DNA of 64,000 nucleotides from Muriicola sp. Z0-33. Lineage in GTDB: Bacteria > Bacteroidota > Bacteroidia > Flavobacteriales > Flavobacteriaceae. The stretch lies in assembly GCF_026126425.1 (NCBI RefSeq), contig NZ_JAFMPW010000010.1, positions 1-64,000 of the forward strand, written 5' to 3'. The notes under the pieces are model-generated. The model ran no database searches. It was not told where the DNA came from and saw only the letters and a list, made by a program, of their open reading frames with translations. Positions within the stretch are counted from its first letter, which is position 1; every line of letters begins with the position of its first letter. Position numbers and translations under genes: made by a program. Positions 40,638 to 49,851 of this stretch are shown one piece after another.

Positions 40638-41441
40638 ATGGATTTTTCGGGTATAAAATTGGTGGTGACAGATATGGACGGCACTTTATTAAATTCTGAT
40701 CATAAGGTCAGCAGCCATTTTTTTAAGCTGTTTCATCAACTAAAAGAACACAATGTTCTCTTTGCAGCTGCAAGCGGCAGACAGTACAGCAGCATTGCAG
40801 ACAAATTACAACCTATAAAAGAAGATATCATCATCATTGCAGAGAATGGTGGGTTTGCAGTAGAGAACGGTATTGAACTGGTCTCTACACCTTTGGAACC
40901 GGACTTTAAAGGCAAAATCCTGAGTGTTTTGGATCATTTATCAGGGATACATCCGGTATTGTGTACTAAAAACAGGGCTTTATTACGTACTGATTCCTCA
41001 GATTTTATTGAACAATTAAAGGAGTATTATACAGAATTTGAATTAGTAGACGATTTAAATACTTATGAAGGGGAAGTCATGAAAATTGCCGTATACCACC
41101 CTGAAAATTCCGAGAAATTTATATATCCTGCAGTTCGTCATTTTGAAAGCGATTTAAAAGTCAAGGTCTCAGGAGAAAATTGGGTAGATCTTTCGCATAT
41201 AAATGCACATAAAGGCTTTGCCTTACAACTAATTCAGGATCGGTATAATATAACACCAGAGGAAACTATGGTTTTTGGAGATTACAATAATGACCTGGAG
41301 ATGATGGCTCTGGCAGAATTTAGTTTCGCTATGGCAAATTCGCACGCCAATGTTTTGAAAATTGCTAATTTCAGAACAGATAGCAACAATGAGTTTGGAG
41401 TAGAAAAGGTGCTAGATAAACTTTTGACCAGCAAAAATTAA
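40638..41441 (+). CDS. Cof-type HAD family phosphatase
   Basis: A 267-residue haloacid dehalogenase-type hydrolase of the Cof/YbiV group, which removes phosphate from sugar phosphates, FMN or similar. Motif I is TDMDGTLL (nucleophile Asp), motif II is AASGR, motif III the Lys in HAHKGF-like NAHKGFALQ, and motif IV is FGDYNNDLEMM. The C2B-type cap lies in the middle. The substrate cannot be told. Its stop overlaps the stop of the convergent secreted-protein gene by 4 bases. Confidence 0.92.
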   Translation: MDFSGIKLVVTDMDGTLLNSDHKVSSHFFKLFHQLKEHNVLFAAASGRQYSSIADKLQPIKEDIIIIAENGGFAVENGIELVSTPLEPDFKGKILSVLDHLSGIHPVLCTKNRALLRTDSSDFIEQLKEYYTEFELVDDLNTYEGEVMKIAVYHPENSEKFIYPAVRHFESDLKVKVSGENWVDLSHINAHKGFALQLIQDRYNITPEETMVFGDYNNDLEMMALAEFSFAMANSHANVLKIANFRTDSNNEFGVEKVLDKLLTSKN

Positions 41442-42706
41442 GTTTTTTGCTTTTTCTTTCGTGCAGCCGGAAATAAAACATTGTTTAGTATTAACCGATA
41501 CCCGGGAGAGTTAGGATGCAATTCGAGTTCTGTTTTCGGATCCCCTACCCTATGCTGGTAATCCTCAGGATCATGGCCTCCATAAAACGTAAAAAACCCT
41601 TTTCCTTTTATTCCGTGAATATATCTTGCTTCACTATTTATCCGATTCTCTCCTAAAACCATTACTGTGGGCTTTATTTCATCTCGTGCAAAAGCCGTGG
41701 TCTGCCCCATAAAACCTTTTACAAGGGCGGTGTGGTTCTGACATAACATGGTAGGTACCGGGTCCCATTTAGCAGAAAAATCCATCAAGGAAAAATAATC
41801 GGATTCCTTAGGGACATTACTCCTCCTGGTAGTCATGTCTATCGATGAAAATTCATATCTCAAAGGGTTGCGCTCCAGGATAAAATTTGTAAACGCAAAA
41901 GTTCTTCTAAAGTTGAGTTTACTCTGGTAGTTGGCATCCGAAGGGTCCCCATCGAACATGGGTTCGCATATATCTACCTGATCTGCCGCCAGGGCAATAT
42001 CAAAACTATCTGTAGCAGAGCACATGGCAAACATAAACCCTCCGCCAATGACATAATTACGAATTTTGCCTGCAACTGCTCTTTTTTCCTCTGAAACTTT
42101 TGAGAACCCTAGTTTTGAAGCCAATGCTTCAGCCTCCTTTTTACCTTCAATATACCAGGGTGCCGCCCGGTATGCCCCATAAAATTTACCATACTGCCCT
42201 GTAAAATCTTCGTGGTGTAAATGCAGCCAGTCGTAAAGTGCCAGTTTATTATCCAAAACTTCTTCGTCATAGACCGTACTATATGGGATTTCAGCATAAG
42301 TGAGCACCATAGTAACAGCATCGTCCCAAGGTTGATTCCCCTTAGGGGTATAGACTGCTATTTTGGGGGCTTTCTCTAAAATTACAGCATCCTGATTTTG
42401 AGACGGACTACTTATTCCATCTAATATTGCCATTGCCTGGGCATCTGATATTACTTCATATGATACCCCCCTGATCTGACATTCTTTTCTTATAACATCA
42501 CCATCTGGTAACAAAAAAGAACCTCCCCGGTAATTTAACAACCATTGCACTTTTTGCTGCTTGCTAAGCACCCAATAGGTAATACCATAAGCCTTAAGGT
42601 GATCTTTCTGACTTTCTGCATCCATTGGGATAAGGATAGAAGAAGCAAAAGAGGAAAATGAAAAAAGGAATATGAAAAATGTAAGATAAAATTTATTCCA
42701 CCTCAT
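41438..42706 (-). CDS. Conserved secreted protein (often labelled asparagine synthetase B)
   Basis: A 422-residue exported protein (signal FYLTFFIFLFSFSSFA). It is recognisable as a conserved Bacteroidota family often labelled asparagine synthetase B in databases, but it has none of the parts of that enzyme: no N-terminal Cys for an Ntn glutaminase and no SGGxDS PP-loop. Visible blocks are WLLNYRGGSFLLPD, PKIAVYTPKGNQPWDDAVTMVL, YDWLHLHHEDFTGQYGKFYG, GGFMFAMCSATDSFDIALAA and FFTFYGGHDPEDYQHRVGDP, suggesting an amidotransferase-like fold without clear catalytic assignment. Start: the ATG at 42706, 25 bases after the dnaB stop and at the signal peptide; an ATG at 42748 is also in frame. Confidence 0.8.
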   Translation of the reverse strand: MRWNKFYLTFFIFLFSFSSFASSILIPMDAESQKDHLKAYGITYWVLSKQQKVQWLLNYRGGSFLLPDGDVIRKECQIRGVSYEVISDAQAMAILDGISSPSQNQDAVILEKAPKIAVYTPKGNQPWDDAVTMVLTYAEIPYSTVYDEEVLDNKLALYDWLHLHHEDFTGQYGKFYGAYRAAPWYIEGKKEAEALASKLGFSKVSEEKRAVAGKIRNYVIGGGFMFAMCSATDSFDIALAADQVDICEPMFDGDPSDANYQSKLNFRRTFAFTNFILERNPLRYEFSSIDMTTRRSNVPKESDYFSLMDFSAKWDPVPTMLCQNHTALVKGFMGQTTAFARDEIKPTVMVLGENRINSEARYIHGIKGKGFFTFYGGHDPEDYQHRVGDPKTELELHPNSPGYRLILNNVLFPAARKKKQKT

Positions 42707-42731
42707 TGGTGTCAAAGTCCTGTTTTTAGTT

Positions 42732-44288
42732 TCAAAAAGGTACTTCATTATTATCGTCCGGATCAAGATCGGGATTGTCATTCATGGCGCTTCCGAAAGC
42801 CTCATCAGCATCAGGAAGATTTTTAGTCATAAACGGGTTATCCCCATCAGCGTTCATTTTAGACTGAAACTCAAATGGTGAATCAAAGTCATCCAAGTTA
42901 TCAAATTTACCTAGTTGAGCAATGAACTTTAACCTAATATTATCTAAACCACCATTTCTGTGTTTGGCAACAATAAATTCTGCCTGGCCCTGGGTTGGTG
43001 TACGTTCCTCATCGTCCCATTCATCAATTTTATAGTATTCGGGTCGGTAAATAAAAGACACAATATCGGCATCCTGTTCTATGGCTCCAGATTCTCTAAG
43101 GTCCGAAAGAATAGGGCGTTTGCTACCCCCTCTGGTTTCAACTGCCCGTGATAACTGAGAAAGTGCAATCACCGGAACACTAAGTTCTTTAGCGAGTGCC
43201 TTTAAGTTTCTTGAAATTGTAGAAATTTCCTGTTCCCTGTTCCCCCCTTTTTGACTGCCCCCAGCCGTCATTAATTGTAAATAATCCAATACAATAAGCT
43301 TTATCTTATGCTGAGAGGCCAATCTTCGTGCTTTGGCCCTTAAATCGAAGATAGATAAGGAAGGAGTATCGTCTATAAACAACGGAGCCTTTTCAAGTGC
43401 TTTCACCTTGACATTTAATTGCTCCCATTCGTGTTTTTCTAAGCGACCAGTTCTTAATTTTTCTGAAGACAATCCTGTTTCTGAAGAAATTAATCTCGTA
43501 ATTAATTGAACAGAGGACATTTCCAAAGAAAAGAATGCCACAGGAATATTAGAATTAACGGCCATGTTACGCGCCATAGAAAGCGTTAAAGCGGTTTTAC
43601 CCATTCCCGGACGCGCTGCAATAATAATAAGATCACTGGGCTGCCAGCCCGATGTGAGTTTGTCTACCTTGTCAAAACCTGATGGAATTCCACTAAGGCC
43701 CTCTTTATTGGAAATCTCTTCAATTTTCTTTTTGGCCTGGATGACAAGGTTCTGAGCGGTTTCCGCAGAACGCTTTAAATTACCCTGAGTGACGTCATAA
43801 AGTTTGGCTTCCGCATTGTCTAAAAGGTCAAATACGTCTGTACCATCATCATAAGCATCTTCGATTATCTCACTCGATATTTTAATCAGACTTCTTTGAA
43901 TATATTTTTGAAGAATTATCCTGGCATGAAACTCAATATGAGCAGAAGAAGCCACTTTTTGGGTCAACTTTATGAGGTAAAAATCACCTCCAACTGCCTC
44001 AAGGCGAGCGTCTTTCTTTAATTGGGACGAAACGGTTAATAAATCTACTGGTTCGGAAGTTTCAAACAATTTGAAGATTGCCTCGTAAATATACCTATGA
44101 GCATCTTTGTAAAACACATCTGGATGCAATATATCTATTACCTCATCCACACCCTTTTTATCAATCATCATTGCGCCAAGCACAACTTCCTCTAAATCAA
44201 CAGCTTGTGGAGGTATTTTTCCTTTCTCCAGGCTGATGACGGACGACTTGCTAATTTTATGACCTACAATAGGGCTAGGTTTTTCCAT
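42732..44288 (-). CDS. dnaB: Replicative DNA helicase DnaB
   Basis: Hexameric helicase that unwinds DNA ahead of the replication fork. The 518-residue protein has the N-terminal DnaB domain (PPQAVDLEEVVLGAMMIDKKGVDEV), a linker, and the RecA-like motor with Walker A ARPGMGKTAL, Walker B LIVLDYLQLM, the motif EISTISRNLKALAKEL and the Arg-finger region SDLRESGAIEQDADIV. No intein is present. Start: the ATG at 44288; an upstream in-frame TTG lies over a promoter-like TACTTTTA. The acidic tail ends DPDDNNEVPF. Confidence 0.98.
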   Translation of the reverse strand: MEKPSPIVGHKISKSSVISLEKGKIPPQAVDLEEVVLGAMMIDKKGVDEVIDILHPDVFYKDAHRYIYEAIFKLFETSEPVDLLTVSSQLKKDARLEAVGGDFYLIKLTQKVASSAHIEFHARIILQKYIQRSLIKISSEIIEDAYDDGTDVFDLLDNAEAKLYDVTQGNLKRSAETAQNLVIQAKKKIEEISNKEGLSGIPSGFDKVDKLTSGWQPSDLIIIAARPGMGKTALTLSMARNMAVNSNIPVAFFSLEMSSVQLITRLISSETGLSSEKLRTGRLEKHEWEQLNVKVKALEKAPLFIDDTPSLSIFDLRAKARRLASQHKIKLIVLDYLQLMTAGGSQKGGNREQEISTISRNLKALAKELSVPVIALSQLSRAVETRGGSKRPILSDLRESGAIEQDADIVSFIYRPEYYKIDEWDDEERTPTQGQAEFIVAKHRNGGLDNIRLKFIAQLGKFDNLDDFDSPFEFQSKMNADGDNPFMTKNLPDADEAFGSAMNDNPDLDPDDNNEVPF

Positions 44289-44368
44289 CTGTGTAAAAGT
44301 ATGCAATTAACCTTGAGTTAACATTAATTTGGGCTTGGCGATATCCACCATTGATTAACAATTGGACT

Positions 44369-44398
44369 GTTCATAAGTTACGAATTTGTGTTCATAAC
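44369..44398. repeat. Direct repeat GTTCATAA(G/C) in accA-dnaB gap
   Basis: GTTCATAAG (44369-44377) and GTTCATAAC (44390-44398) are 21 bases apart, two helix turns. The nonamer GTTCATAAC and its inverse also occur at 28006-28040. They lie upstream of dnaB and just beyond the accA terminator, so they could be an operator for dnaB. Confidence 0.35.
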
Positions 44399-44399
44399 T

Positions 44400-44434
44400 A
44401 AAAAAATCCAGAGATTTGAATCTCTGGATTTTAA
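44400..44434 (-). terminator. Intrinsic terminator after accA
   Basis: AAAATCCAGAGATT and its complement form a long stem with a 2-base loop; on the minus strand a run of seven T follows. It lies 22 bases after the accA stop. T residues also follow on the plus strand. Confidence 0.85.
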
Positions 44435-44455
44435 TGAACTTCATAAAATCGAAGT

Positions 44456-45409
44456 TTAACCGTTGAATACGCCCATATTAGCGTATTTATCCATTCGTTG
44501 TTTTACCAGATCTTTTGGTGATAACTTTTTTAATTCCTCAAAATTCTTAGTAATTCTGTTCTTAACTATTTCAAAAGTTTTATCTCTGTTGCTATGTGCT
44601 CCTCCTGCAGGTTCCCGCACAATCTCATCAATCAATTTTAATTTTTTCATATCGGTGGCGGTGAGCTTGAGGGCATCAGCGGCCTGTTCTTTATACTCCC
44701 AGCTTCTCCAAAGGATAGAAGAGCAAGATTCAGGAGAAATAACAGAATACCATGTATTTTCTAACATAAGTACTTTATCTCCTACTCCAATTCCCAAAGC
44801 ACCACCAGAAGCACCTTCTCCTATGATTACAACAATAATAGGTACCTTAAGACGAGTCATTTCTAAAATATTGCGTGCAATGGCTTCTCCCTGACCTCTT
44901 TCTTCGGCTTCAATACCAGGATAAGCACCGGGAGTATCTATAAGGCATACCACAGGAATTCCGAACTTTTCTGCAGATCGCATAAGCCTCAGTGCCTTCC
45001 TATATCCCTCCGGATTGGCCATTCCAAAATTTCTATACTGCCTGGTTTTGGTATTGTAACCTTTCTGTTGACCAATAAACATATAACTCTGATCTCCAAT
45101 CTTTCCCAAACCGCCAATCATGGCTTTGTCATCCTTCACATTGCGATCTCCGTGAAGTTCCAGAAAAGTATCGCCGCAAATGGCTTTTATATAGTCTAAG
45201 GTATATGGTCTGTTTGGATGTCTTGAAAGCTGTACCCGTTGCCAGGCCGTAAGATTCTTATATATATCCTTACGGGTTTCGGCCAGTTTTAATTCTATCT
45301 GTTTACAGGTCTCGGTAACATCTACTTCGCTCTCTTCACCAATGATCTGGCACTTTTCTAGCTGCTCTTCCAATTCCTTAATGGGAAGTTCAAAATCCAA
45401 ATATTCCAT
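44456..45409 (-). CDS. accA: Acetyl-CoA carboxylase carboxyltransferase subunit alpha
   Basis: With AccD, transfers the carboxyl group from biotin to acetyl-CoA to make malonyl-CoA for fatty-acid synthesis. The 317-residue product matches AccA throughout: an N-terminal coiled helix ([13 protein letters not shown]), [46 protein letters not shown], and [15 protein letters not shown] with [21 protein letters not shown]. It is a single gene with its own -7 box and terminator. Confidence 0.98.
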   Translation of the reverse strand: MEYLDFELPIKELEEQLEKCQIIGEESEVDVTETCKQIELKLAETRKDIYKNLTAWQRVQLSRHPNRPYTLDYIKAICGDTFLELHGDRNVKDDKAMIGGLGKIGDQSYMFIGQQKGYNTKTRQYRNFGMANPEGYRKALRLMRSAEKFGIPVVCLIDTPGAYPGIEAEERGQGEAIARNILEMTRLKVPIIVVIIGEGASGGALGIGVGDKVLMLENTWYSVISPESCSSILWRSWEYKEQAADALKLTATDMKKLKLIDEIVREPAGGAHSNRDKTFEIVKNRITKNFEELKKLSPKDLVKQRMDKYANMGVFNG

Positions 45410-45459
45410 GAATTCGTAGGGTTTTTATCCACTGCCCCAGCAGCGGAACTATTAGCAGA

Positions 45460-45467
45460 CAAATATA
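45460..45467 (-). promoter_or_regulatory. Candidate -7 box of accA (TATATTTG)
   Basis: TATATTTG on the minus strand, 50 bases before the accA start. No TTG at the expected distance. Confidence 0.4.
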
Positions 45468-45568
45468 AAATATTATAACGAACCTCAGTGAATCTATTTC
45501 CTTAATCTTATAAAATGCTTTATTACAACTTAAAGAGCTAAACGATGCACCCCGGATAAGTCTATGTG

Positions 45569-46648
45569 TTACCGCTTGGTCTGCTGCAACAGATAAAAGC
45601 CCAATAAACCAAAGAGTAAATTCGGAATCACTACGGCCAATAGCGGAGAAAAGCCAGACTGTTCCGCAAGGGTGCCAAAGACCCGGTCAAAGAAGATATA
45701 TATAAATGCCACCCCTATTCCAAATGCCAGATTCACTCCCATTCCTCCCCGTCGTTTAATAGATGAAACTGCCACCCCAATAACGGTAAGTATAAAGGCG
45801 GTTATAGGTAAAGCCCAGCGTTTATATTTTGTTAAGATATAGGCATTAATATTAGAAGCACCTTTCCTCCTCTGGGTATCAATAAACTTGTTTAATTCAA
45901 AAAGATTCTTGGTTTCTGCTATGTAAGAAACCGGGGTAAGATCTTCTATGTTGAAGGTAAAAAGTGTGTCTAAACGGCGTTTGGACTCCACAATTTCTCC
46001 TTCTTCCCTTACTTTTCTTTTAATGTATGAAGTTAATCTGTAGAGCGTATCTTTGGGTACCCATCTGATATTGGCGGCAGAGATTTTATACTCCAGCTTA
46101 TTTTCTTCATTAAAATGCTCAAAAGTAAAATTATACCCAATCTTACGAGCAGGATCAAAACTACTCACATAGATAAAATCGTTTTCATTTAACTGATTAA
46201 AGATATTGCTGGTTACCCTGTCTTGTTTGCCTCTTTTTAGATACTTGAACTTAAATTCATTGTATCCTTTACTTGCATTAGGGACCACAAACATGGTCAT
46301 AATAAACATGATAATTGCGATAACTGTGGCACCTATCCAATAAGGACGTAAAAAACGACCAAAAGAAACTCCCGAGCTCAGAATAGCAATGATTTCTGTA
46401 TTATTGGCCAACTTAGACGTGAAGAAGAGAATGGATAGAAAAAGAAAAATAGGGAAAAGTAAATTCCCGATATATATGGTGAAGTTCCCGTAATAGATCA
46501 ATATTTCATTTAGCGGCGCTTCATTGTCTATCATTTTGCCAATTTGCTCAGATAAATTCAGCATAATGCCAATTGGGACAAACAGCAATAGCATCAGACC
46601 AAAAGTCAGAAGGTAACGCTTAAGTATATACCAATCTATAATTTGCAC
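45569..46648 (-). CDS. LptF/LptG family permease (lipopolysaccharide export)
   Basis: A 359-residue inner-membrane protein of the YjgP/YjgQ family. LptF and LptG form the membrane part of the ABC transporter that moves lipopolysaccharide to the Lpt bridge. Six membrane helices are visible, three at each end (about residues 11-32, 55-76, 100-121, then 272-290, 302-320 and 330-352), around a periplasmic beta-jellyroll domain. Motifs DWYILKRYLLTF and TEIIAILSSGVS (coupling region) are typical. F and G types cannot be separated here. It follows tgt with a 2-base gap, so they form an operon. Confidence 0.9.
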   Translation of the reverse strand: MQIIDWYILKRYLLTFGLMLLLFVPIGIMLNLSEQIGKMIDNEAPLNEILIYYGNFTIYIGNLLFPIFLFLSILFFTSKLANNTEIIAILSSGVSFGRFLRPYWIGATVIAIIMFIMTMFVVPNASKGYNEFKFKYLKRGKQDRVTSNIFNQLNENDFIYVSSFDPARKIGYNFTFEHFNEENKLEYKISAANIRWVPKDTLYRLTSYIKRKVREEGEIVESKRRLDTLFTFNIEDLTPVSYIAETKNLFELNKFIDTQRRKGASNINAYILTKYKRWALPITAFILTVIGVAVSSIKRRGGMGVNLAFGIGVAFIYIFFDRVFGTLAEQSGFSPLLAVVIPNLLFGLLGFYLLQQTKR

Positions 46649-46650
46649 TG

Positions 46651-47781
46651 CTAAAGTCTTTTATCCATTTGCCGGACCATTTTGGTTTTCCATTCCCCAA
46701 AATCACCTGCAATAATGCGTTTTCTTGCTTCTCTTACCAACCAAAGATAGAAACCTAAGTTGTGTATGGTGGCAATTTGTTTGCCCAAATACTCATTTGC
46801 CGCAAATAAATGTCGTAAATACGCCTTGGAATATTCGGTATCCACAAAGGTAGTTCCCATCTCGTCAAGCGCGGAAAAATCGTCTGCCCACTTTCTATTT
46901 TTGATATTGATGGTTCCATGAGCGGTGAAGAGCATCCCATTTCTTGCATTACGGGTAGGCATCACACAATCGAACATATCTATGCCCAGTGCAATATTCT
47001 CCAGAATATTAATAGGGGTACCCACCCCCATAAGATATCTTGGTTTGTCTTCGGGCAGGATATCGCAAACCACTTCAGACATTGCATACATCTCTTCCGC
47101 CGGTTCCCCCACAGATAATCCTCCAATAGCATTCCCTACGGCACCGGCATTGGCAATATATTCTGCCGATTGAATTCTCAGGTCTTTATAAGTTGACCCC
47201 TGAACTATTGGAAAAAAAGCCTGATCATGAGCATAGGATAAGGGTGTTTTTTTTAGATGATCTATGCACCGGTCTAACCACCGATGTGTCATATGCATCG
47301 ATCTCTTAGCATATTGGTAATCACATGGATAAGGTGTACATTCATCAAAGGCCATAATAATATCCGCCCCGATCTTCCGTTGAATTTCCATCACATTCTC
47401 TGGTGTAAATACATGCAGAGATCCATCAATATGCGATTTAAATTTAACCCCTTCTTCCTTAATCTTCCTGTTTGCTGATAGTGAATACACCTGGTAACCT
47501 CCACTATCTGTCAGGATATTCCTATCCCACCCCATAAACTTGTGCAGGCCACCCGCTTTCTCCAAAATGTCTATAGAAGGCCTTAAATACAAATGATAGG
47601 TGTTTCCCAGAATTATGTCCGGATCAATTTCTTCCCGCAGTTCTCTCTGATGCACTCCTTTAACGGAAGCTACGGTGCCCACAGGCATAAAGATGGGAGT
47701 AGCTATACTACCATGATCTGTTTCTATTGTCCCGGCTCTTGCTTTGGTATTGGGATCTGTATGTAATAGGTTGAATTTCAA
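46651..47781 (-). CDS. tgt: tRNA-guanine transglycosylase (queuosine synthesis), TTG start, zinc cysteines missing
   Basis: Exchanges guanine-34 of certain tRNAs for preQ1. The 376-residue product has the catalytic motifs TDSGGYQVYSL, DECTPYP and FDCVMPTRNARNGMLF, with the nucleophile Asp in the last. The zinc site normally reads CxCxxC about 25 residues before a His; here the segment is DEMGTTFVDTEYSKAYLRHL with no Cys, while the His (TIHNLGFYLW) remains. Start: TTG at 47781, which gives the family N-terminus KFNLLHTDPNTKARAG. The ATG at 47811 overlaps a TATATTTG promoter box and adds non-conserved residues. Co-transcribed with an lptF/G gene. Confidence 0.93.
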   Translation of the reverse strand: MKFNLLHTDPNTKARAGTIETDHGSIATPIFMPVGTVASVKGVHQRELREEIDPDIILGNTYHLYLRPSIDILEKAGGLHKFMGWDRNILTDSGGYQVYSLSANRKIKEEGVKFKSHIDGSLHVFTPENVMEIQRKIGADIIMAFDECTPYPCDYQYAKRSMHMTHRWLDRCIDHLKKTPLSYAHDQAFFPIVQGSTYKDLRIQSAEYIANAGAVGNAIGGLSVGEPAEEMYAMSEVVCDILPEDKPRYLMGVGTPINILENIALGIDMFDCVMPTRNARNGMLFTAHGTINIKNRKWADDFSALDEMGTTFVDTEYSKAYLRHLFAANEYLGKQIATIHNLGFYLWLVREARKRIIAGDFGEWKTKMVRQMDKRL

Positions 47782-47798
47782 AACTGTTTTTCCAGTGG

Positions 47799-47806
47799 CA
47801 AATATA
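47799..47806 (-). promoter_or_regulatory. Candidate -7 box of tgt (TATATTTG)
   Basis: TATATTTG on the minus strand, 17 bases before the TTG start at 47781, leaving a leader of roughly 10 bases. No TTG at -33 distance. Its position argues against the ATG at 47811. Confidence 0.45.
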
Positions 47807-47922
47807 AACATCCCTGACCTAGTACCTCCTTAAGAAAAAAATAAAGTTCCATTTTTATAAGGTTGCATTCAATCCTAAATCGTACACTTAAATCCCCGGT
47901 TAATAAAATGTAATAACTCCAG

Positions 47923-47953
47923 TTGTACAGCCAAAAGAATGCAGCTATTTTTG
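47923..47953 (+). promoter_or_regulatory. Promoter of the transketolase genes (TTG-N20-TATTTTTG)
   Basis: TTG at 47923-47925, 20 bases, then TATTTTTG at 47946-47953: a full match to the Bacteroidota consensus, 20 bases before the ATG at 47974. Confidence 0.7.
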
Positions 47954-47973
47954 GCTTTATTAAAAACATAAAA

Positions 47974-48819
47974 ATGCCGCAATTGCAAGAATTACAAGAT
48001 TTGGTAGTGCAGGTCAGACGAGACATTGTGCGAATGGTGCACAAAGTAAATTCAGGACATCCCGGAGGATCATTGGGCTGTACAGAATTTTTTGTAGCAC
48101 TCTACAACGAAATTATGAATCTCAAAGAAGGTTTTGACATGGACGGGAAAGAAGAAGACCTGTTTTTCCTCTCCAATGGTCATATCTCACCCGTATACTA
48201 TAGTGTGCTGGCCAGGAAGGGATATTTCCCCGTTGATGAATTAAACACTTTTCGTTTAATCAACTCCAGGCTTCAGGGGCATCCTACAACTCATGAAGGT
48301 TTACCAGGGGTACGTATTGCGTCAGGATCATTGGGTCAGGGAATGTCCGTCGCTGTAGGTGCAGCTCTCGCCAAGAAGTTAAACGGAGATGATCATTTAG
48401 TGTATAGCCTGCATGGAGATGGCGAATTACAAGAGGGTCAGAACTGGGAAGCTATAATGTTTGCCGCTGGTAATAATGTGGATAATCTTATAGCCACTGT
48501 AGATCATAACGGGCAACAAATAGACGGAGCTACAAAAGACGTTCTTCCCATGGGAGATTTGCGAAAAAAATTCGAAGCTTTTGGATGGGAAGTCATGGAA
48601 ATAAAAAATGGCAATAATCTTGAGGAGGTTATTGCGGGCCTTAATAAAGCCAAAAGCCTTGCAGGTAACGGCAAACCTGTATGTGTGATAATGGACACTG
48701 TTATGGGTAATGGTGTAGATTTTATGATGTACACCCATGCCTGGCATGGCAAAGCCCCTAACGATGAACAATTGGCAACTGCACTGGCACAAAACCCGGA
48801 GACACTTGGGGATTATTAA
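47974..48819 (+). CDS. Transketolase, N-terminal subunit
   Basis: First half of a transketolase that moves two-carbon units between sugar phosphates in the pentose phosphate pathway. The 281-residue product carries the thiamine-diphosphate pyrophosphate-binding domain: VNSGHPGGSLGCTEF, then HGDGELQEGQNWEA with the metal-binding pattern GDG-x(24-27)-N, and DHNGQQIDG. Transketolase split into two adjacent genes is known in Flavobacteriia and archaea. The start at 47974 follows the promoter; it is 21 bases from the C-terminal subunit. Confidence 0.95.
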   Translation: MPQLQELQDLVVQVRRDIVRMVHKVNSGHPGGSLGCTEFFVALYNEIMNLKEGFDMDGKEEDLFFLSNGHISPVYYSVLARKGYFPVDELNTFRLINSRLQGHPTTHEGLPGVRIASGSLGQGMSVAVGAALAKKLNGDDHLVYSLHGDGELQEGQNWEAIMFAAGNNVDNLIATVDHNGQQIDGATKDVLPMGDLRKKFEAFGWEVMEIKNGNNLEEVIAGLNKAKSLAGNGKPVCVIMDTVMGNGVDFMMYTHAWHGKAPNDEQLATALAQNPETLGDY

Positions 48820-48840
48820 TCAATACTTTATTTGAACACA

Positions 48841-49797
48841 ATGACAAAATATACAGATCAAGGTAAAAATGATACCAGAAGTGGCTATGGTGCCGCAATG
48901 ACCGAACTGGGAAGAAACAATCCTAAAGTAGTGGCGCTTTGTGCAGATTTGGTGGGATCCCTAAAAATTCAGGAGTTTATTGATGAAAATCCGGATCGTT
49001 TCTTTCAAGTAGGCATTGCAGAAGCAAATATGATGGGAATTGCTGCCGGATTAACCATTGGTGGATATATTCCGTTTACAGGTACCTTTGCCAATTTTTC
49101 TACCGGCAGGGTGTACGATCAGATCAGACAATCTATTGCTTATTCGGGTAAGAATGTAAAAATATGCGCTTCCCATGCCGGAATTACTCTGGGAGAAGAC
49201 GGTGCTACCCACCAAATATTGGAAGACATTGGCCTGATGAAAATGTTACCAGGCATGACGGTTATTAATCCTTGCGATTATAACCAAACGAAGGCCGCCA
49301 CCCTGGCCATTGCCGATCATGAAGGACCGGTCTATCTAAGATTTGGCAGGCCAAAAGTAGCCAACTTTACACCAGTAGATCAGAAATTTGAAATTGGCAA
49401 AGCCCTGATGCTTAATGAAGGTAGCGATGTAACTATTATTGCCACGGGGCATTTGGTATGGCAATCCCTGATTGCTGCGGAAAACCTGGAATCTCAAGGT
49501 ATTTCAGCTGAAGTTATTAATATCCATACCATAAAACCATTAGACGAAGAAGCCATTTTGAAGTCGGTTAAGAAAACAGGTTGCGTGGTGACCGCGGAAG
49601 AACATAACTATCTGGGCGGATTAGGAGAAAGCGTGGCAAGAACACTTACCACTCAGCATCCAACTCCCCAGGCATTTGTTGCTACCCAGGATACCTTTGG
49701 GGAAAGTGGTACGCCAGAGCAGTTGATGGATAAATACGGATTAAACAATAAAGCAATAGAAGAGGCCGTTTTAAATGTGTTGAAAAGAAAGGCATAG
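48841..49797 (+). CDS. Transketolase, C-terminal subunit
   Basis: Second half of the split transketolase: 318 residues with the pyrimidine-binding domain (SGYGAAMTELGRNNPKVVALCADL, FFQVGIAEANMMGIAAGL with the Glu that activates thiamine, ASHAGITLGEDGATHQ) and the C-terminal transketolase domain (VVTAEEHNYLGGLGESVA). Start: the ATG at 48841. It is separated from the N-terminal gene by 21 bases with its own start, so the split is natural and not a frameshift. Confidence 0.95.
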   Translation: MTKYTDQGKNDTRSGYGAAMTELGRNNPKVVALCADLVGSLKIQEFIDENPDRFFQVGIAEANMMGIAAGLTIGGYIPFTGTFANFSTGRVYDQIRQSIAYSGKNVKICASHAGITLGEDGATHQILEDIGLMKMLPGMTVINPCDYNQTKAATLAIADHEGPVYLRFGRPKVANFTPVDQKFEIGKALMLNEGSDVTIIATGHLVWQSLIAAENLESQGISAEVINIHTIKPLDEEAILKSVKKTGCVVTAEEHNYLGGLGESVARTLTTQHPTPQAFVATQDTFGESGTPEQLMDKYGLNNKAIEEAVLNVLKRKA

Positions 49798-49851
49798 AAT
49801 AGTGGTATCGTTTTTGATATCATTATGCCATAACAAAAAAACGAACACATT

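Noticed and set aside
47782-47922. preQ1 riboswitch upstream of tgt
   Set aside because: The putative leader is only about 10 bases and no pseudoknot-type structure is seen.
47974-49797. Transketolase halves as a frameshifted single gene
   Set aside because: Each half has its own start and stop, with a 21-base spacer, and the split form is known in Flavobacteriia.
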